Below are positions 34,629-49,900 of a stretch of DNA of 64,000 nt, one piece after another (within the stretch, counting starts at the first letter, position 1; every line of letters starts with the position of its first letter). A model generated the notes under the pieces. It saw nothing but the letters and a program-made list of their open reading frames with translations, searched no databases and was not told the origin of the DNA. Position numbers and translations under genes: made by a program. Source of the DNA: Ascidia mentula (Eukaryota; Chordata; Ascidiacea; Phlebobranchia; Ascidiidae); NCBI GenBank assembly GCA_947561715.1, contig OX387204.1, forward strand, positions 10,049,001-10,113,000, given 5' to 3'.

Positions 34629-37600
34629 TCATCGAAAAGTCATATACTGCAAAATGGACAAGCGCTGAAATCGCACAGTTACATACGTTGTGCAACCGCA
34701 AAAGCAATACTGGAGTACCAGCGTTTTCCACTGTATAATAAAGCTTGTACAGAAAAAAAATATTTTTTCACAAAAAGTCATATACTGCAAAATGGACAAA
34801 TGCTGAAATCGCATAGTTACATACGTTGTGCAACCGCAAAAGCAATACTGGTGTACCAGCGTTTTCCACTGTATAATAAAGCTTGTACTGAAAAAAAATA
34901 TTTTTTATCGAAAAGTCATATACTGCAAAATAGACAAGTGCTGAAATCGCACAGTTACATACGTTGTGCAACCGCAAAAGCAATACTGGAGTATCAGCGT
35001 TATCCAATGTATAATAAAGCTTGTACTGCAAAAAAATATTTTTCATTGAAAAGTCATATACTGCAAAATGGACAAGTGCTGAAATCGCATAGTTACATAC
35101 GTTGTGCAACCGCAAAAGCAATACTGGAGTATCAGCGTTATCCACTGTATAATAAAGCTTGTACTGCAAAAAAATATTTTTCATCGAAAAGTCATATACT
35201 GCAAAATGGACAAGTGCTGAAATCGCACAGTTACATACGTTGTGCAACCGCAAAAGCAATACTTGAGTACCAGCGTTTTCCACTGTATAATAAAGCTTGT
35301 ATTGAAAAAAAAAATTTTTAATCGAAAAGTCAAGTACTGCAAAATGGACAAGTGCTGAAATCGCACATTTACATACGTTGTGCAACCGCAAAAGCAATAC
35401 TGGAGTACCAGCGTTTTCCACTGTATAATAAAGCTTGTGCTGAAAAAAAAATATTTTTGATCGAAAAATCATATACTGCAAAATGGACAAGTGCTGAAAT
35501 TGCACAGTTACATACGTTGTGCAACCGCAAAAGCAATACTGGAGTACCAGCATTTTACACTGCATAATAAAGCTTGTACTGAAAAAAACATATTTTTTGT
35601 CGAAAAGTCATATACTGCAAAATGGACAAGTGCTGAAATTGCATAGTTACATACGTTGTGAAACCGCAAAAGCAATACTGGAGTACCAGCGTTTTCCACT
35701 GTATAATAAAGCTTGTACTGAAAAAAAATATTTTTTATCGAAAAGTCATATACTGCAAAATGGACAAGTGCTGAAATTGCATAGTTACATACGTTGTGCA
35801 ACCGCAAAAGCAATACTGGAGTACCAGCGTTTTCCACTGTATAATAAAGCTTATACTGAAAAAAAATATTTTTTATCGAAAAGTCATATACTGCAAAATG
35901 GACAAGTGCTGAAATTGCATAGTTACATACGTTGTGCAACCGCAAAAGCAATACTGTAGTACCAGCGTTTTCCACTGTGTAATAAAGCTTGTACTGAAAA
36001 AACAATATTTTTTTTATTGAAAAGTCATATACTGCAAAATGGACAAGTGCTGAAATCGCACAGTTACATACGTTGTGCAACCGCAAAAGCAATACTGGAG
36101 TACCAGCGTTATCCACTGTATAATAAAGCTTGTACAGAAAAAAAATTATTTTTTATCGAAAAGTCATATACTCCAAAATGGACAAGTGCTGAAATTGCAT
36201 AGTTACATACGTTGTGCAACCGCAAAAGCAATACTAGAGTACCAGCGTTTTCCACTGTATAATAAAGCTTGTACTGAAAAAAAATATTTCTTATCGAAAA
36301 GTCATATACTGCAAAATGGACAAGTGCTGAAATCGCATAGTTACATACGTTGTGCAACCGCAAAAGCAATACTGGAGTATCATCGTTTTCCACTGTATAA
36401 TAAAGCTTGCACTGAAAAAAAATATTTTTAATCGAAAAGTCATATACTGCAAAATGGACAAGTGCTGTAATTGCATAGTTACATACGTTGTGCAACCGCA
36501 AAAGCAATACTGGAGTACCAGCGTTTTCCACTGTATAATAATTCATATACTGCAAAATGGACAAGTGCTGAAATCGCATAGTTACATACGTTGTGCAACC
36601 GCAAAAGCAATACTGGAGTATCATCGTTTTCCACTGTATAATAAAGCTTGTACTGCAAAAAAATATTTTTCATCGAAAAGTCATATACTGCAAAATGGAC
36701 AAATGCTGAAATCGCATAGTTACATACGTTGTGCAACCGCAAAAGCAATACTGGAGTATCAGCGTTATCCACTGTATAATAAAGCTTGTACTGCAAAAAA
36801 ATATTTTTCATCGAAAAGTCATATACTGCAAAATGGACAAGTGCTGAAATCGCATAGTTACATACGTTGTGCAACCGCAAAAGCAATACTGGAGTATCAG
36901 CGTTATCCACTGTATAATAAAGCTTGTACTGCAAAAAAATATTTTTCATCGAAAAGTCATATACTGCAAAATGGACAAGTGCTGAAATCACACAGTTACA
37001 TACGTTGTGCAACCGCAAAAGCAATACTGGAGTACCAGCGTTTTCCACTGTATAATAAAGCTTGTACTGAAAAAAAATATTTTTAATCGAAAAGTCATAT
37101 ACTGCAAAATGGACAAGTGCTGAAATTGCATAGTTACATACGTTGTGCAACCGCAAAAGCAATACTGGAGTACCAGCGTTTTCCACTGTATAATAATTCA
37201 TATACTGCAAAATGGACAAGTGCTGAAATCGCATAGTTACATACGTTGTGCAACCGCAAAAGCAATACTGGAGTATCATCGTTTTCCACTGTATAATAAA
37301 GCTTGCACTGAAAAAAAATATTTTTAATCGAAAAGTCATATACTGCAAAATGGACAAGTGCTGTAATTGCATAGTTACATACGTTGTGCAACCGCAAAAG
37401 CAATACTGGAGTACCAGCGTTTTCCACTGTATAATAATTCATATACTGCAAAATGGACAAGTGCTGAAATCGCATAGTTACATACGTTGTGCAACCGCAA
37501 AAGCAATACTGGAGTATCAGCGTTATCCACTGTATAATAAAGCTTGTACTGAAAAAAAATATTTTTAATCGAAAAGTCATATACTGCAAAATGGACAAGT

Positions 37601-39160
37601 GCTGAAATCGCACAGTTACATACGTTGTGCAACCGCAAAAGCAATACTGGAGTACCAGCGTTTTCCACTGTATAATAAAGCTTGTACTGAAAAAAAATAT
37701 TTTTAATCGAAAAGTCATATACTGCAAAATGGACAAGTGCTGAAATTGCATAGTTACATACGTTGTGCAACCGCAAAAGCAATACTGGAGTACCAGCGTT
37801 TTCCACTGTATAATAATTCATATACTGCAAAATGGACAAGTGCTGAAATCGCATAGTTACATACGTTGTGCAACCGCAAAAGCAATACTGGAGTATCATC
37901 GTTTTCCACTGTATAATAAAGCTTGCACTGAAAAAAAATATTTTTAATCGAAAAGTCATATACTGCAAAATGGACAAGTGCTGTAATTGCATAGTTACAT
38001 ACGTTGTGCAACCGCAAAAGCAATACTGGAGTACCAGCGTTTTCCACTGTATAATAAAGCTTGTACAGACAAAAAATATTTTTTCACAAAAAGTCATATA
38101 CTGCAAAATGGACAAGTGCTGAAATTGCATAGTTACATACGTTGTGCAACCGCAAAAGCAATACTGGAGTACCAGCGTTTTCCAATGTATAATAAAGCTT
38201 GTACTGAAAAAACAGTATTTTTCATCGAAAAGTCATATACTGCAAAATGGACAAGCGCTGAAATCGCACAGTTACATACGTTGTGCAACCGCAAAAGCAA
38301 TACTGGAGTATCAGCGTTTTCCACTGTATAATAAAGCTTGTACAGAAAAAAAATATTTTTTCACAAAAAGTCATATACTGCAAAATGGACAAATGCTGAA
38401 ATCGCATAGTTACATACGTTGTGCAACCGCAAAAGCAATACTGGTGTACCAGCGTTTTCCACTGTATAATAAAGCTTGTACTGAAAAAAAATATTTTTGA
38501 TCGAAAAGTCATATACTGCAAAATAGACAAGTGCTGAAATCGCACAGTTACATACGTTGTGCAACCGCAAAAGCAATACTGGAGTATCAGCGTTATCCAC
38601 TGTATAATAAAGCTTGTACTGCAAAAAAATATTTTTCATCGAAAAGTCATATACTGCAAAATGGACAAGTGCTGAAATCGCATAGTTACATACGTTGTGC
38701 AACCGCAAAAGCAATACTGGAGTATCAGCGTTATCCACTGTATAATAAAGCTTGTACTGCAAAAAAATATTTTTCATCGAAAAGTCATATACTGCAAAAT
38801 GGACAAGTGCTGAAATCGCACAGTTACATACGTTGTGCAACCGCAAAAGCAATACTTGAGTACCAGCGTTTTCCACTGTATAATAAAGCTTGTATTGAAA
38901 AAAAAAATTTTTAATCGAAAAGTCAAGTACTGCAAAATGGACAAGTGCTGAAATCGCACATTTACATACGTTGTGCAACCGCAAAAGCAATACTGGAGTA
39001 CCAGCGTTTTCCACTGTATAATAAAGCTTGTGCCGAAAAAAAAATATTTTTGATCGAAAAGTCATATACTGCAACATGGACAAGTGCTGAAATTGCACAG
39101 TTACATACGTTGTGCAACCGCAAAAGCAATACTGGAGTACCAGCATTTTACACTGCATAA
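34629..39160 (+). repeat. Paired duplicated blocks 3593 bp apart in satellite A
   Basis: About 34629-35567 recurs at about 38222-39160 with a constant 3593-bp offset (34768 with 38361, 35181 with 38774, 35352 with 38945). Shared private variants are AATAGACAAG, CTGGTGTACC, AGTCAAGTACTGC and CGCACATTTAC. Between them lies a run of short blocks rich in the 103-bp unit, with 896-bp and 620-bp repetitions (36479, 37375; 37134, 37754). Confidence 0.8.
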
Positions 39161-42100
39161 TAAAGCTTGTACTGAAAAAAACATATTTTTTGTCGAAAAG
39201 TCATATACTGCAAAATGGACAAGTGCTGAAATTGCATAGTTACATACGTTGTGCAACCGCAAAAGCAATACTGGAGTACCAGCGTTTTCCACTGTATAAT
39301 AAAGCTTGTACTGAAAAAAAATATTTTTTATCGAAAAGTCATATACTGCAAAATGGACAAGTGCTGAAATTGCATAGTTACATACGTTGTGCAACCGCAA
39401 AAGCAATACTGGAGTACCAGCGTTTTCCACTGTATAATAAAGCTTGTATTGAAAAAAAAAATTTTTAATCGAAAAGTCAAATACTGCAAAATGGACAAGT
39501 GCTGAAATCGCACAGTTACATACGTTGTGCAACCGCAAAAGCAATACTTGAATAGCAGCGTTTTCCATTGTATAATAAAGCTTGTACTGAAAAAAAATAT
39601 TTATCACAAAAAGTCATATACTGCAAAATGGACAAGTGCTGAAATCGCACAGTTACATACGTTGTGCAACCGCAAAAGCAATACTGGAGTACCAGCGTTT
39701 TCCACTGTATAATAAAGCTTGTGCTGAAAAAAAATATTTTTGATCGAAAAATCATATACTGCAAAATGGACAAGTGCTGAAATTGCACAGTTACATACGT
39801 TGTGCAACCGCAAAAGCAATACTGGAGTACCAGCGTTTTCCACTGTATAATAAAGCTTGTACTGAAAAAAAATATTTCTTTTATTGAAAAGTCATATACT
39901 GCAAAATGGACAAGTGCTGAAATCGCACAGTTACATACGTTGTGCAACCGCAAAAGCAATACTGGAGTACCAGCGTTTTCCACTGTATAATAAAGCTTGT
40001 ACAGAAAAAAAATATTTTTTTTATTGAAAAGTCATATACTGCAAAATGGACAAGTGCTGAAATCGCACAGTTACATACGTTGTGGAACCGCAAAAGCAAT
40101 ACTGGAGTACAAGCGTTTTCCACTGTATAATAAAGCTTGTATTGAAAAAAAATATTTATTACAAAAAGTCATATACTGCAAAATGGACAAGTGCTGAAAT
40201 CGCACAGTTACATACGTTGTGCAACCGCAAAAGCAATACTTGAGTAGCAGCGTTTTCCACTGTATAATAAAGCTTGTACTGAAAAAAAATATTTATCACA
40301 AAAAGTCATATACTGCAAAATGGACAAGTGCTGAAATCGCACAGTTACATACGTTGTGCAACCGCAAAAGCAATACTGGAGTACCAGCGTTTTCCACTGT
40401 ATGATAAAGCTTGTGCTGAAAAAAAATATTTTTGATCGAAAAATCATATACTGCAAAATGGACAAGTGCTGAAATTGCACAGTTACATACGTTGTGCAAC
40501 CGCAAAAGCAATACTGGAGTACCAGCGTTTTCCACTGTATAATAAGGCTTGTACTGAAAAAAAATATTTTTTTTATTGAAAAGTCATATACTGCAAAATG
40601 GACAAGTGCTGAAATCGCACAGTTACATACGTTGTGCAACCGCAAAAGCAATACTGGAGTACCAGCGTTTTCCACTGTATAATAAAGCTTGTACAGAAAA
40701 AAAAATATTTTTTATCGAAAAGTCATATACTCCAAAATGGATAAGTGCTGAAATTGCATAGTTACATACGTTGTGCAACCGCAAAAGCAATACTGGAGTA
40801 CCAGCGTTTTCCACTGTATAATAAAGCTTGTACTGAAAAAAAATATTTCTTATCGAAAAGTCATATACTGCAAAATGGACAAGTGCTGAAATTGCATAGT
40901 TACATACGTTGTGCAACCGCAAAAGCAATACCGGAGTACCAGCGTTTTCCACTGTATAATAAAGCTTGTACTGAAAAAAAATATTTTTAATCGAAAAGTC
41001 ATATACTGCAAAATGGACAAGTGCTGAAATTGCATAGTTACATACGTTGTGCAACCGCAAAAGCAATACTGGAGTACCAGCGTTTTCCACAGTATAATAA
41101 TTCATATACTGCAAAATAGACAAGTGCTGAAATCGCATAGTTACATACGTTGTGCAACCGCAAAAGCAATACTGGAGTACCAGCGTTTTCCACTGTATAA
41201 TAAAGCTTGTACAGACAAAAAATATTTTTTCACAAAAAGTCATATACTGCAAAATGGACAAGTGCTGAAATTGCATAGTTACATACGTTGTGCAACCGCA
41301 AAAGCAATACTGGAGTACCAGCGTTTTCCAATGTATAATAAAGCTTGTACTGAAAAAACAATATTTTTCATCGAAAAGTCATTTACTGCAAAATGGACAA
41401 GCGCTAAAATCGCACAGTTACATACGTTGTGCAACCGCAAAAGCAATACTGGAGTACCAGCGTTTTCCACTGTATAATAAAGCTTGTACAGAAAAAAAAT
41501 ATTTTTTCACAAAAAGTCATATACTGCAAAATGGACAAATGCTGAAATCGCATAGTTACATACGTTGTGCAACCGCAAAAGCAATACTGGTGTACCAGCG
41601 TTTTCCACTGTATAATAAAGCTTATACTGAAAAAAAATATTTTTTATCGAAAAGTCATATACTGCAAAATAGACAAGTGCTGAAATCGCACAGTTACATA
41701 CGTTGTGCAACCGCAAAAGCAATACTGGAGTACCAGCGTTTTCCACTGTGTAATAAAGCTTGCACTGAAAAAAAATATTTTTTATCGAAAAGTCATATAC
41801 TCCAAAATGGACAAGTGCTGAAATCGCACAGTTACATACGTTGTGCAACCGCAAAAGCAATACTTGAGTAACAGCGTTTTCCACTGTATAATAAAGCTTG
41901 TACTGAAAAAAAATATTTTTTGTCGAAAGTCATATACTGCAAAATGGACAAGTGCTGAAATTGCATAGTTACATACGTTGTGCAACCGCAAAAGCAATAC
42001 TGGAGTACCAGCGTTTTCCACTGTATAATAAAGCTTGTACTGAAAAAAAATATTTTTAATCGAAAAAATGTCATATACTGCAAAATGGACAAGTGCTGAA

Positions 42101-42203
42101 ATTGCATAGTTACATACGTTGTGCAACCGCAAAAGCAATACTGTAGTACCAGCGTTTTCCACTGTGTAATAAAGCTTGTACTGAAAAAACAATATTTTTT
42201 TTA

Positions 42204-45200
42204 TTGAAAAGTCATATACTGCAAAATGGACAAGTGCTGAAATCGCACAGTTACATACGTTGTGCAACCGCAAAAGCAATACTGGAGTACCAGCGTTTTC
42301 CACTGTATAATAAAGCTTGTACAGAAAAAAAAATATTTTTTATCGAAAAGTCATATACTCCAAAATGGACAAGTGCTGAAATTGCATAGTTACATACGTT
42401 GTGCAACCGCAAAAGCAATACTAGAGTACCAGCGTTTTCCACTGTATAATAAAGCTTGTACTGAAAAAAATTATTTCTTATCGAAAAGTCATATACTGCA
42501 AAATGGACAAGTGCTGAAATTGCATAGTTACAGACGTTGTGCAACCGCAAAAGCAATACTGGAGTACCAGCGTTTTCCACTGTATAATAAAGCTTGCACT
42601 GAAAAAAAATATTTTTAATCGAAAAGTCATATACTGCAAAATGGACAAGTGCTGTAATTGCATAGTTACATACGTTGTGCAACCGCAAAAGCAATACTGG
42701 AGTACCAGCGTTTTCCACTGTATAATAATTCATATACTGCAAAATGGACAAGTGCTGAAATCGCATAGTTACATACGTTGTGCAACCGCAAAAGCAATAC
42801 TGGAGTATCATCGTTTTCCACTGTATAATAAAGCTTGTACTGCAAAAAAATATTTTTTATCGAAAAGTCATATACTGCAAAATGGAGAAGTGCTGAAATA
42901 TCATAGTTACATACGTTGTGCAACCGCAAAAGCAATACTGGAGTATCAGCGTTTTCCACTGTATAATAAAGCTTGTACTGCAAAAAAATATTTTTCATCG
43001 AAAAGTCATATACTGCAAAATGGACAAGTGCTGAAATCGCATAGTTACATACGTTGTGCAACCGCAAAAGCAATACTGGAGTATCAGCGTTTTCCACTGT
43101 ATAATAAAGCTTGTACTGCAAAAAAATATTTTTTATCGAAAAGTCATATACTGCAAAATGGACAAGTGCTGAAATCGCATAGTTACATACGTTGTGCAAC
43201 CGCAAAAGCAATACTGGAGTATCAGCGTTATCCACTGTATAATAAAGCTTGTACTGCAAAAAAATATTTTTCATCGAAAAGTCATATACTGCAAAATGGA
43301 CAAATGCTGAAATCGCATAGTTACATACGTTGTGCAACCGCAAAAGCAATACTGGAGTATCAGCGTTATCCACTGTATAATAAAGCTTGTACTGCAAAAA
43401 AATATTTTTCATCGAAAAGTCATATACTGCAAAATGGACAAGTGCTGAAATCGCATAGTTACATACGTTGTGCAACCGCAAAAGCAATACTGGAGTATCA
43501 GCGTTATCCACTGTATAATAAAGCTTGTACTGCATAAAATTATTTTTTATCGAAAAGTCATATACTGCAAAATGGACAAGTGCTGAAATCTCATAGTTAC
43601 ATACGTTGTGCAACCGCAAAAGCAATACTGGAGTACCAGCGTTTTACACTGTATAATAAAGCTTGTTCTGAAAAAAATATTTTTCATCGAAAAGTCATAT
43701 ACTGCAAAATGGACAAGTGCTGAAATCGCATAGTTACATACGTTGTGCAACCGCAAAAGCAATACTGGAGTATCAGCGTTTTCCACTGTATAATAAAGCT
43801 TGAACTGAAAAAAATTATTTTTTATCGAAAAGTCATATACTGCAAAATGGACAAGTGCTGAAATCGCATAGTTACATACGTTGTGCAACCGCAAAAGCAA
43901 TACTGGAGTATCAGCTTTTTCCACTGTATAATAAAGCTTGTACTGAAAAAAATCCATTTTTTATCGAAAAGTCATATACTGCAATAGGAGAAATGCTGAA
44001 ATCGCATAGTTACATACGTTGTGCAACCGCAAAAGCAATACTGGAGTATCATCGTTATCCACTGTATAATAAAGCTTGTACTGCAAAAAAATATTTTTCA
44101 TCGAAAAGTCATATACTGCAAAATGGACAAGTGCTGAAATCGCATAGTTACATACTTTGTGCAACCGCAAAAGCAATACTGGAGTATCAGCGTTATCCAC
44201 TGTATAATAAAGCTTGTACTGAAAAAACAATATTTTTTTTATTGAAAAGTCATATACTGCAAAATGGACAAGTGCTGAAATCGCACAGTTACATACGTTG
44301 TGCAACCTCAAAAGCAATACTGGAGTACCAGCGTTTTCCACTGTATAATAAAGCTTGTACAGAAAAAAAAATATTTTTTATCGAAAAGTCATATACTCCA
44401 AAATGGACAAGTGCTGAAATTGCATAGTTACATACGTTGTGCAACCGCAAAAGCAATACTAGAGTTCCAGCGTTTTCCACTGTATAATAAAGCTTGTACT
44501 GAAAAAAAATATTTCTTATCGAAAAGTCAAATACTGCAAAATGGACAAGTGCTGAAATTGCATAGTTACATACGTTGTGCAACCGCAAAAGCAATACTGG
44601 AGTACCAGCGTTTTCCACTGTATAATAAAGCTTGCACTGAAAAAAAATATTTTTAATCGAAAAGTCATATACTGCAAAATGGACAAGTGCGGTAATTGCA
44701 TAGTTACATACGTTGTGCAACCGCAAAAGCAATACTGGAGTACCAGCGTTTTCCACTGTATAATAATTCATATACTGCAAAATGGACAAGTGCTGAAATC
44801 GCATAGTTACATACGTTGTGCAACCGCAAAAGCAATACTGGAGTATCATCGTTTTCCACTGTATAATAAAGCTTGTACTGCAAAAAATTTTTTTTTATCG
44901 AAAAGTCATATACTGCAAAATGGAGAAGTGCTGAAATATCATAGTTACATACGTTGTGCAACCGCAAAAGCAATACTGGAGTATCATCGTTATCCACTGT
45001 ATAATAAAGCTTGTACTGCAAAAAAATATTTTTCATCGAAAAGTCATATACTGCAAAATGGACAAGTGCTGAAATCGCATAGTTACATACTTTGTGCAAC
45101 CGCAAAAGCAATACTGGAGTATCAGCGTTATCCACTGTATAATAAAGCTTGTACTGAAAAAACAATATTTTTTTTATTGAAAAGTCATATACTGCAAAAT

Positions 45201-46965
45201 GGACAAGTGCTGAAATCGCACAGTTACATACGTTGTGCAACCTCAAAAGCAATACTGGAGTACCAGCGTTTTCCACTGTATAATAAAGCTTGTACAGAAA
45301 AAAAAATATTTTTTATCGAAAAGTCATATACTCCAAAATGGACAAGTGCTGAAATTGCATAGTTACATACGTTGTGCAACCGCAAAAGCAATACTAGAGT
45401 TCCAGCGTTTTCCACTGTATAATAAAGCTTGTACTGAAAAAAAATATTTCTTATCGAAAAGTCAAATACTGCAAAATGGACAAGTGCTGAAATTGCATAG
45501 TTACATACGTTGTGCAACCGCAAAAGCAATACTGGAGTACCAGCGTTTTCCACTGTATAATAAAGCTTGCACTGAAAAAAAATATTTTTAATCGAAAAGT
45601 CATATACTGCAAAATGGACAAGTGCTGTAATTGCATAGTTACATACGTTGTGCAACCGCAAAAGCAATACTGGAGTACCAGCGTTTTCCACTGTATAATA
45701 ATTCATATACTGCAAAATGGACAAGTGCTGAAATCGCATAGTTACATACGTTGTGCAACCGCAAAAGCAATACTGGAGTATCATCGTTTTCCACTGTATA
45801 ATAAAGCTTGTACTGCAAAAAAATATTTTTTATCGAAAAGTCATATACTGCAAAATGGAGAAGTGCTGAAATATCATAGTTACATACGTTGTGCAACCGC
45901 AAAAGCAATACTGGAGTATCAGCGTTTTCCACTGTATAATAAAGCTTGTACTGCAAAAAAATATTTTTCATCGAAAAGTCATATACTGCAAAATGGACAA
46001 GTGCTGAAATCGCATAGTTACATACGTTGTGCAACCGCAAAAGCAATACTGGAGTATCAGCGTTTTCCACTGTATAATAAAGCTTGTACTGCAAAAAAAT
46101 ATTTTTTATCGAAAAGTCATATACTGCAAAATGGACAAGTGCTGAAATCGCATAGTTACATACGTTGTGCAACCGCAAAAGCAATACTGGAGTATCAGCG
46201 TTATCCACTGTATAATAAAGCTTGTACTGCAAAAAAATATTTTTCATCGAAAAGTCATATACTGCAAAATGGACAAATGCTGAAATCGCATAGTTACATA
46301 CGTTGTGCAACCGCAAAAGCAATACTGGAGTATCAGCGTTATCCACTGTATAATAAAGCTTGTACTGCAAAAAAATATTTTTCATCGAAAAGTCATATAC
46401 TGCAAAATGGACAAGTGCTGAAATCGCATAGTTACATACGTTGTGCAACCGCAAAAGCAATACTGGAGTATCAGCGTTATCCACTGTATAATAAAGCTTG
46501 TACTGCATAAAATTATTTTTTATCGAAAAGTCATATACTGCAAAATGGACAAGTGCTGAAATCTCATAGTTACATACGTTGTGCAACCGCAAAAGCAATA
46601 CTGGAGTACCAGCGTTTTACACTGTATAATAAAGCTTGTTCTGAAAAAAATATTTTTCATCGAAAAGTCATATACTGCAAAATGGACAAGTGCTGAAATC
46701 GCATAGTTACATACGTTGTGCAACCGCAAAAGCAATACTGGAGTATCAGCGTTTTCCACTGTATAATAAAGCTTGAACTGAAAAAAATTATTTTTTATCG
46801 AAAAGTCATATACTGCAAAATGGACAAGTGCTGAAATCGCATAGTTACATACGTTGTGCAACCGCAAAAGCAATACTGGAGTATCAGCTTTTTCCACTGT
46901 ATAATAAAGCTTGTACTGAAAAAAATCCATTTTTTATCGAAAAGTCATATACTGCAATAGGAGAA
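42204..46965 (+). repeat. Nested duplications in satellite A (2973 bp and 935 bp)
   Basis: About 42204-43980 recurs at about 45177-46953 (offset 2973: 42539 with 45512, 43547 with 46520). Between them a 935-bp block is tandemly repeated (44289 with 45224, 44300 with 45235). Private variants are CTGCATAAAATTATT, GCTTGAACTG, TATCAGCTTTTTCC and AAAAATCCATTTTTT. The order suggests an older 3-kb duplication followed by a local 0.9-kb one, or the reverse. Confidence 0.8.
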
Positions 46966-49900
46966 ATGCTGAAATCGCATAGTTACATACGTTGTGCAAC
47001 CGCAAAAGCAATACTGGAGTATCAGCGTTTTCCACTGTATAATAAAGCTTGTACTGCAAAAAAATATTTTTCATCGAAAAGTCATATACTGCAAAATGGA
47101 CAAGTGCTGAAATCGCATAGTTACATACTTTGTGCAACCGCAAAAGCAATACTGGAGTATCAGCGTTATCCACTGTATAATAAAGCTTGTACTGAAAAAA
47201 ATTATTTTTTGTCGAAAAGTCATATTATGCAAAATGGACAAGCGCAGAAATCGCACAATTACATACGTTGTGCAACCGCAAAAGCAATACTGGAGTACCA
47301 GCGTTTTCCACTGTATAATAAAGCTTGTACTGAAAAAAAATATTTTTTAACGAAAAGTCATATACTGCAAAATGGACAAGTGCTGAAATCGCACAGTTAC
47401 ATACGTTGTGCAACCGCAAAAGCAATACTGGAGTACCAGCGTTTTCCACTGTATAATAAAGCTTGTACTGAAAAAAAATATTTTTTATCGAAAAGTCATA
47501 TTATGCAAAATGGACAAGTGCTGAAATCGCACAGTTACATACGTTGTGCAACCGCAAAAGCAATACTGGAGTACCAGCGTTTTCCACAGTATAATAAAGC
47601 TTGTACTGAAAAAAATTATTTTTTATCGAAAAGTCATATACTGCAAAATGGACAAGTGCTGAAATCGCATAGTTACATACGTTGTGCAACCGCAAAAGCA
47701 ATACTGGAGTATCAGCGTTATCCACTGTATAATAAAGCTTGTTCTGCAAAAAAATATTTTTTATCGAAAAGTCATATACTGCAAAATGGACAAGTGCTGA
47801 AATCGCACAGTTACATACGTTGTGCAACCGCAAAAGCAATACTGGAGTACCAGCGTTTTCCACTGTATAATAAAGCTTGTACTGAAAAAAAATATTTTTT
47901 AACGAAAAGTCATATACTGCATAATGGACAAGTGCTGAAATCGCATAGTTACATACGTTGTGCAACCGCAAAAGCAATACTGGAGTATCAGCGTTATCCA
48001 CTGTATAATAAAGCTTGTACTGAAAAAAATTATTTTTTATCGAAAAGTCATAGTATGCAAAATGGACAAGTGCTGGAATCGCATAGTTACATACGTTGTG
48101 CAACCGCAAAAGCAATACTGGAGTACCAGCGTTTTCCACTGTTTAATAAAGCTTGTACTGAAAAAAATTCATTTTTTATCGAAAAGTCATATACTGCAAT
48201 AGGAGAAATGCTGAAATCGCATAGTTACATACGTTGTGCAACCGCAAAAGCAATACTGGAGTATCAGCGTTTTCCACTGTATAATAAAGCTTGTACTGCA
48301 AAAAAATATTTTTCATCGAAAAGTCATATACTGCAAAATGGACAAGTGCTGAAATCGCATAGTTACATACGTTGTGCAACCGCAAAAGCAATACTGGAGT
48401 ATCAGCGTTATCCACTGTATAATAAAGCTTGTACTGCAAAAAAATATTTTTCATCGAAAAGTCATATACTGCAAAATGGACAAGTGCTGAAATCGCATAG
48501 TTACATACGTTGTGCAACCGCAAAAGCAATACTGGAGTATCAGCGTTATCCACTGTATAATAAAGCTTGTACTGCAAAAACATATTTTTCATCGAAAAGT
48601 CATATACTGCAAAATGGACAAGTGCTGAAATCGCATAGTTACATACGTTGTGCAACCGCAAAAGCAATACTGGAGTATCAGCGTTTTCCACTGTATAATA
48701 AAGCTTGTACTGAAAAAAATTATTTTTTATCGAAAAGTCATATACTGCAAAATGGACAAGTGCTGAAATCGCATAGTTACATACTTTGTGCAACCGCAAA
48801 AGCAATACTGGAGTATCAGCGTTATCCACTGTATAATAAAGCTTGTACTGAAAAAAATTATTTTTTATCGAAAAGTCATATTATGCAAAATGGACAAGTG
48901 CTGAAATCGCATAGTTACATACGTTGTGTAACCGCAAAAGCAATACTGGAGTATCAGCGTTTTCCACTGTATAATGAAGCTTGTACTGAAAAAAATTATT
49001 TTTTATCGAAAAGTCATATACTGCAAAATGGACAAGTGCTGAAATCGCATAGTTACATACGTTGTGCAACCGCAAAAGCAATACTGGAGTACCAGCGTTT
49101 TCCACTGTATAATAAAGCTTGTACTGAAAAAAAATATTTTTTAACGAAAAGTCATATACTGCATAATGGACAAGTGCTGAAATCGCATAGTTACATACGT
49201 TGTGTAACCGCAAAAGCAATACTGGAGTATCAGCGTTATCCACTGTATAATAAAGCTTGTACTGAAAAAAATTATTTTTTATCGAAAAGTCATAGTATGC
49301 AAAATGGACAAGTGCTGGAATCGCATAGTTACATACGTTGTGCAACCGCAAAAGCAATACTGGAGTACCAGCGTTTTCCACTGTTTAATAAAGCTTGTAC
49401 TGAAAAAAATTCATTTTTTATCGAAAAGTCATATACTGCAATAGGAGAAATGCTGAAATCGCATAGTTACATACGTTGTGCAACCGCAAAAGCAATACTG
49501 GAGTATCAGCGTTTTCCACTGTATAATAAAGCTTGTACTGCAAAAAAATATTTTTCATCGAAAAGTCATATACTGCAAAATGGACAAGTGCTGAAATCGC
49601 ATAGTTACATACGTTGTGCAACCGCAAAAGCAATACTGGAGTATCAGCGTTATCCACTGTATAATAAAGCTTGTACTGCAAAAAAATATTTTTCATCGAA
49701 AAGTCATATACTGCAAAATGGACAAGTGCTGAAATCGCATAGTTACATACGTTGTGCAACCGCAAAAGCAATACTGGAGTATCAGCGTTATCCACTGTAT
49801 AATAAAGCTTGTACTGCAAAAACATATTTTTCATCGAAAAGTCATATACTGCAAAATGGACAAGTGCTGAAATCGCATAGTTACATACGTTGTGCAACCG

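Larger units (their letters stand above)
25731..45705 (+). repeat. Deleted 103-bp satellite A units (dispersed)
   Basis: A recurrent unit variant lacks 35 bp including the HindIII site and the A/T run, joining ATAATA directly to ATTCATATACTGC. The junctions lie near 25733, 27081, 32181, 34359, 36537, 37192, 37433, 37812, 41095, 42723, 44761 and 45694, with one more near 214 in the left segment. All thirteen share the same breakpoint, so one deletion event was spread by block duplication. Four copies cluster within 36.5-37.9 kb at spacings of 655, 241 and 379 bp. None is seen to the right of 46 kb. Confidence 0.88.
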
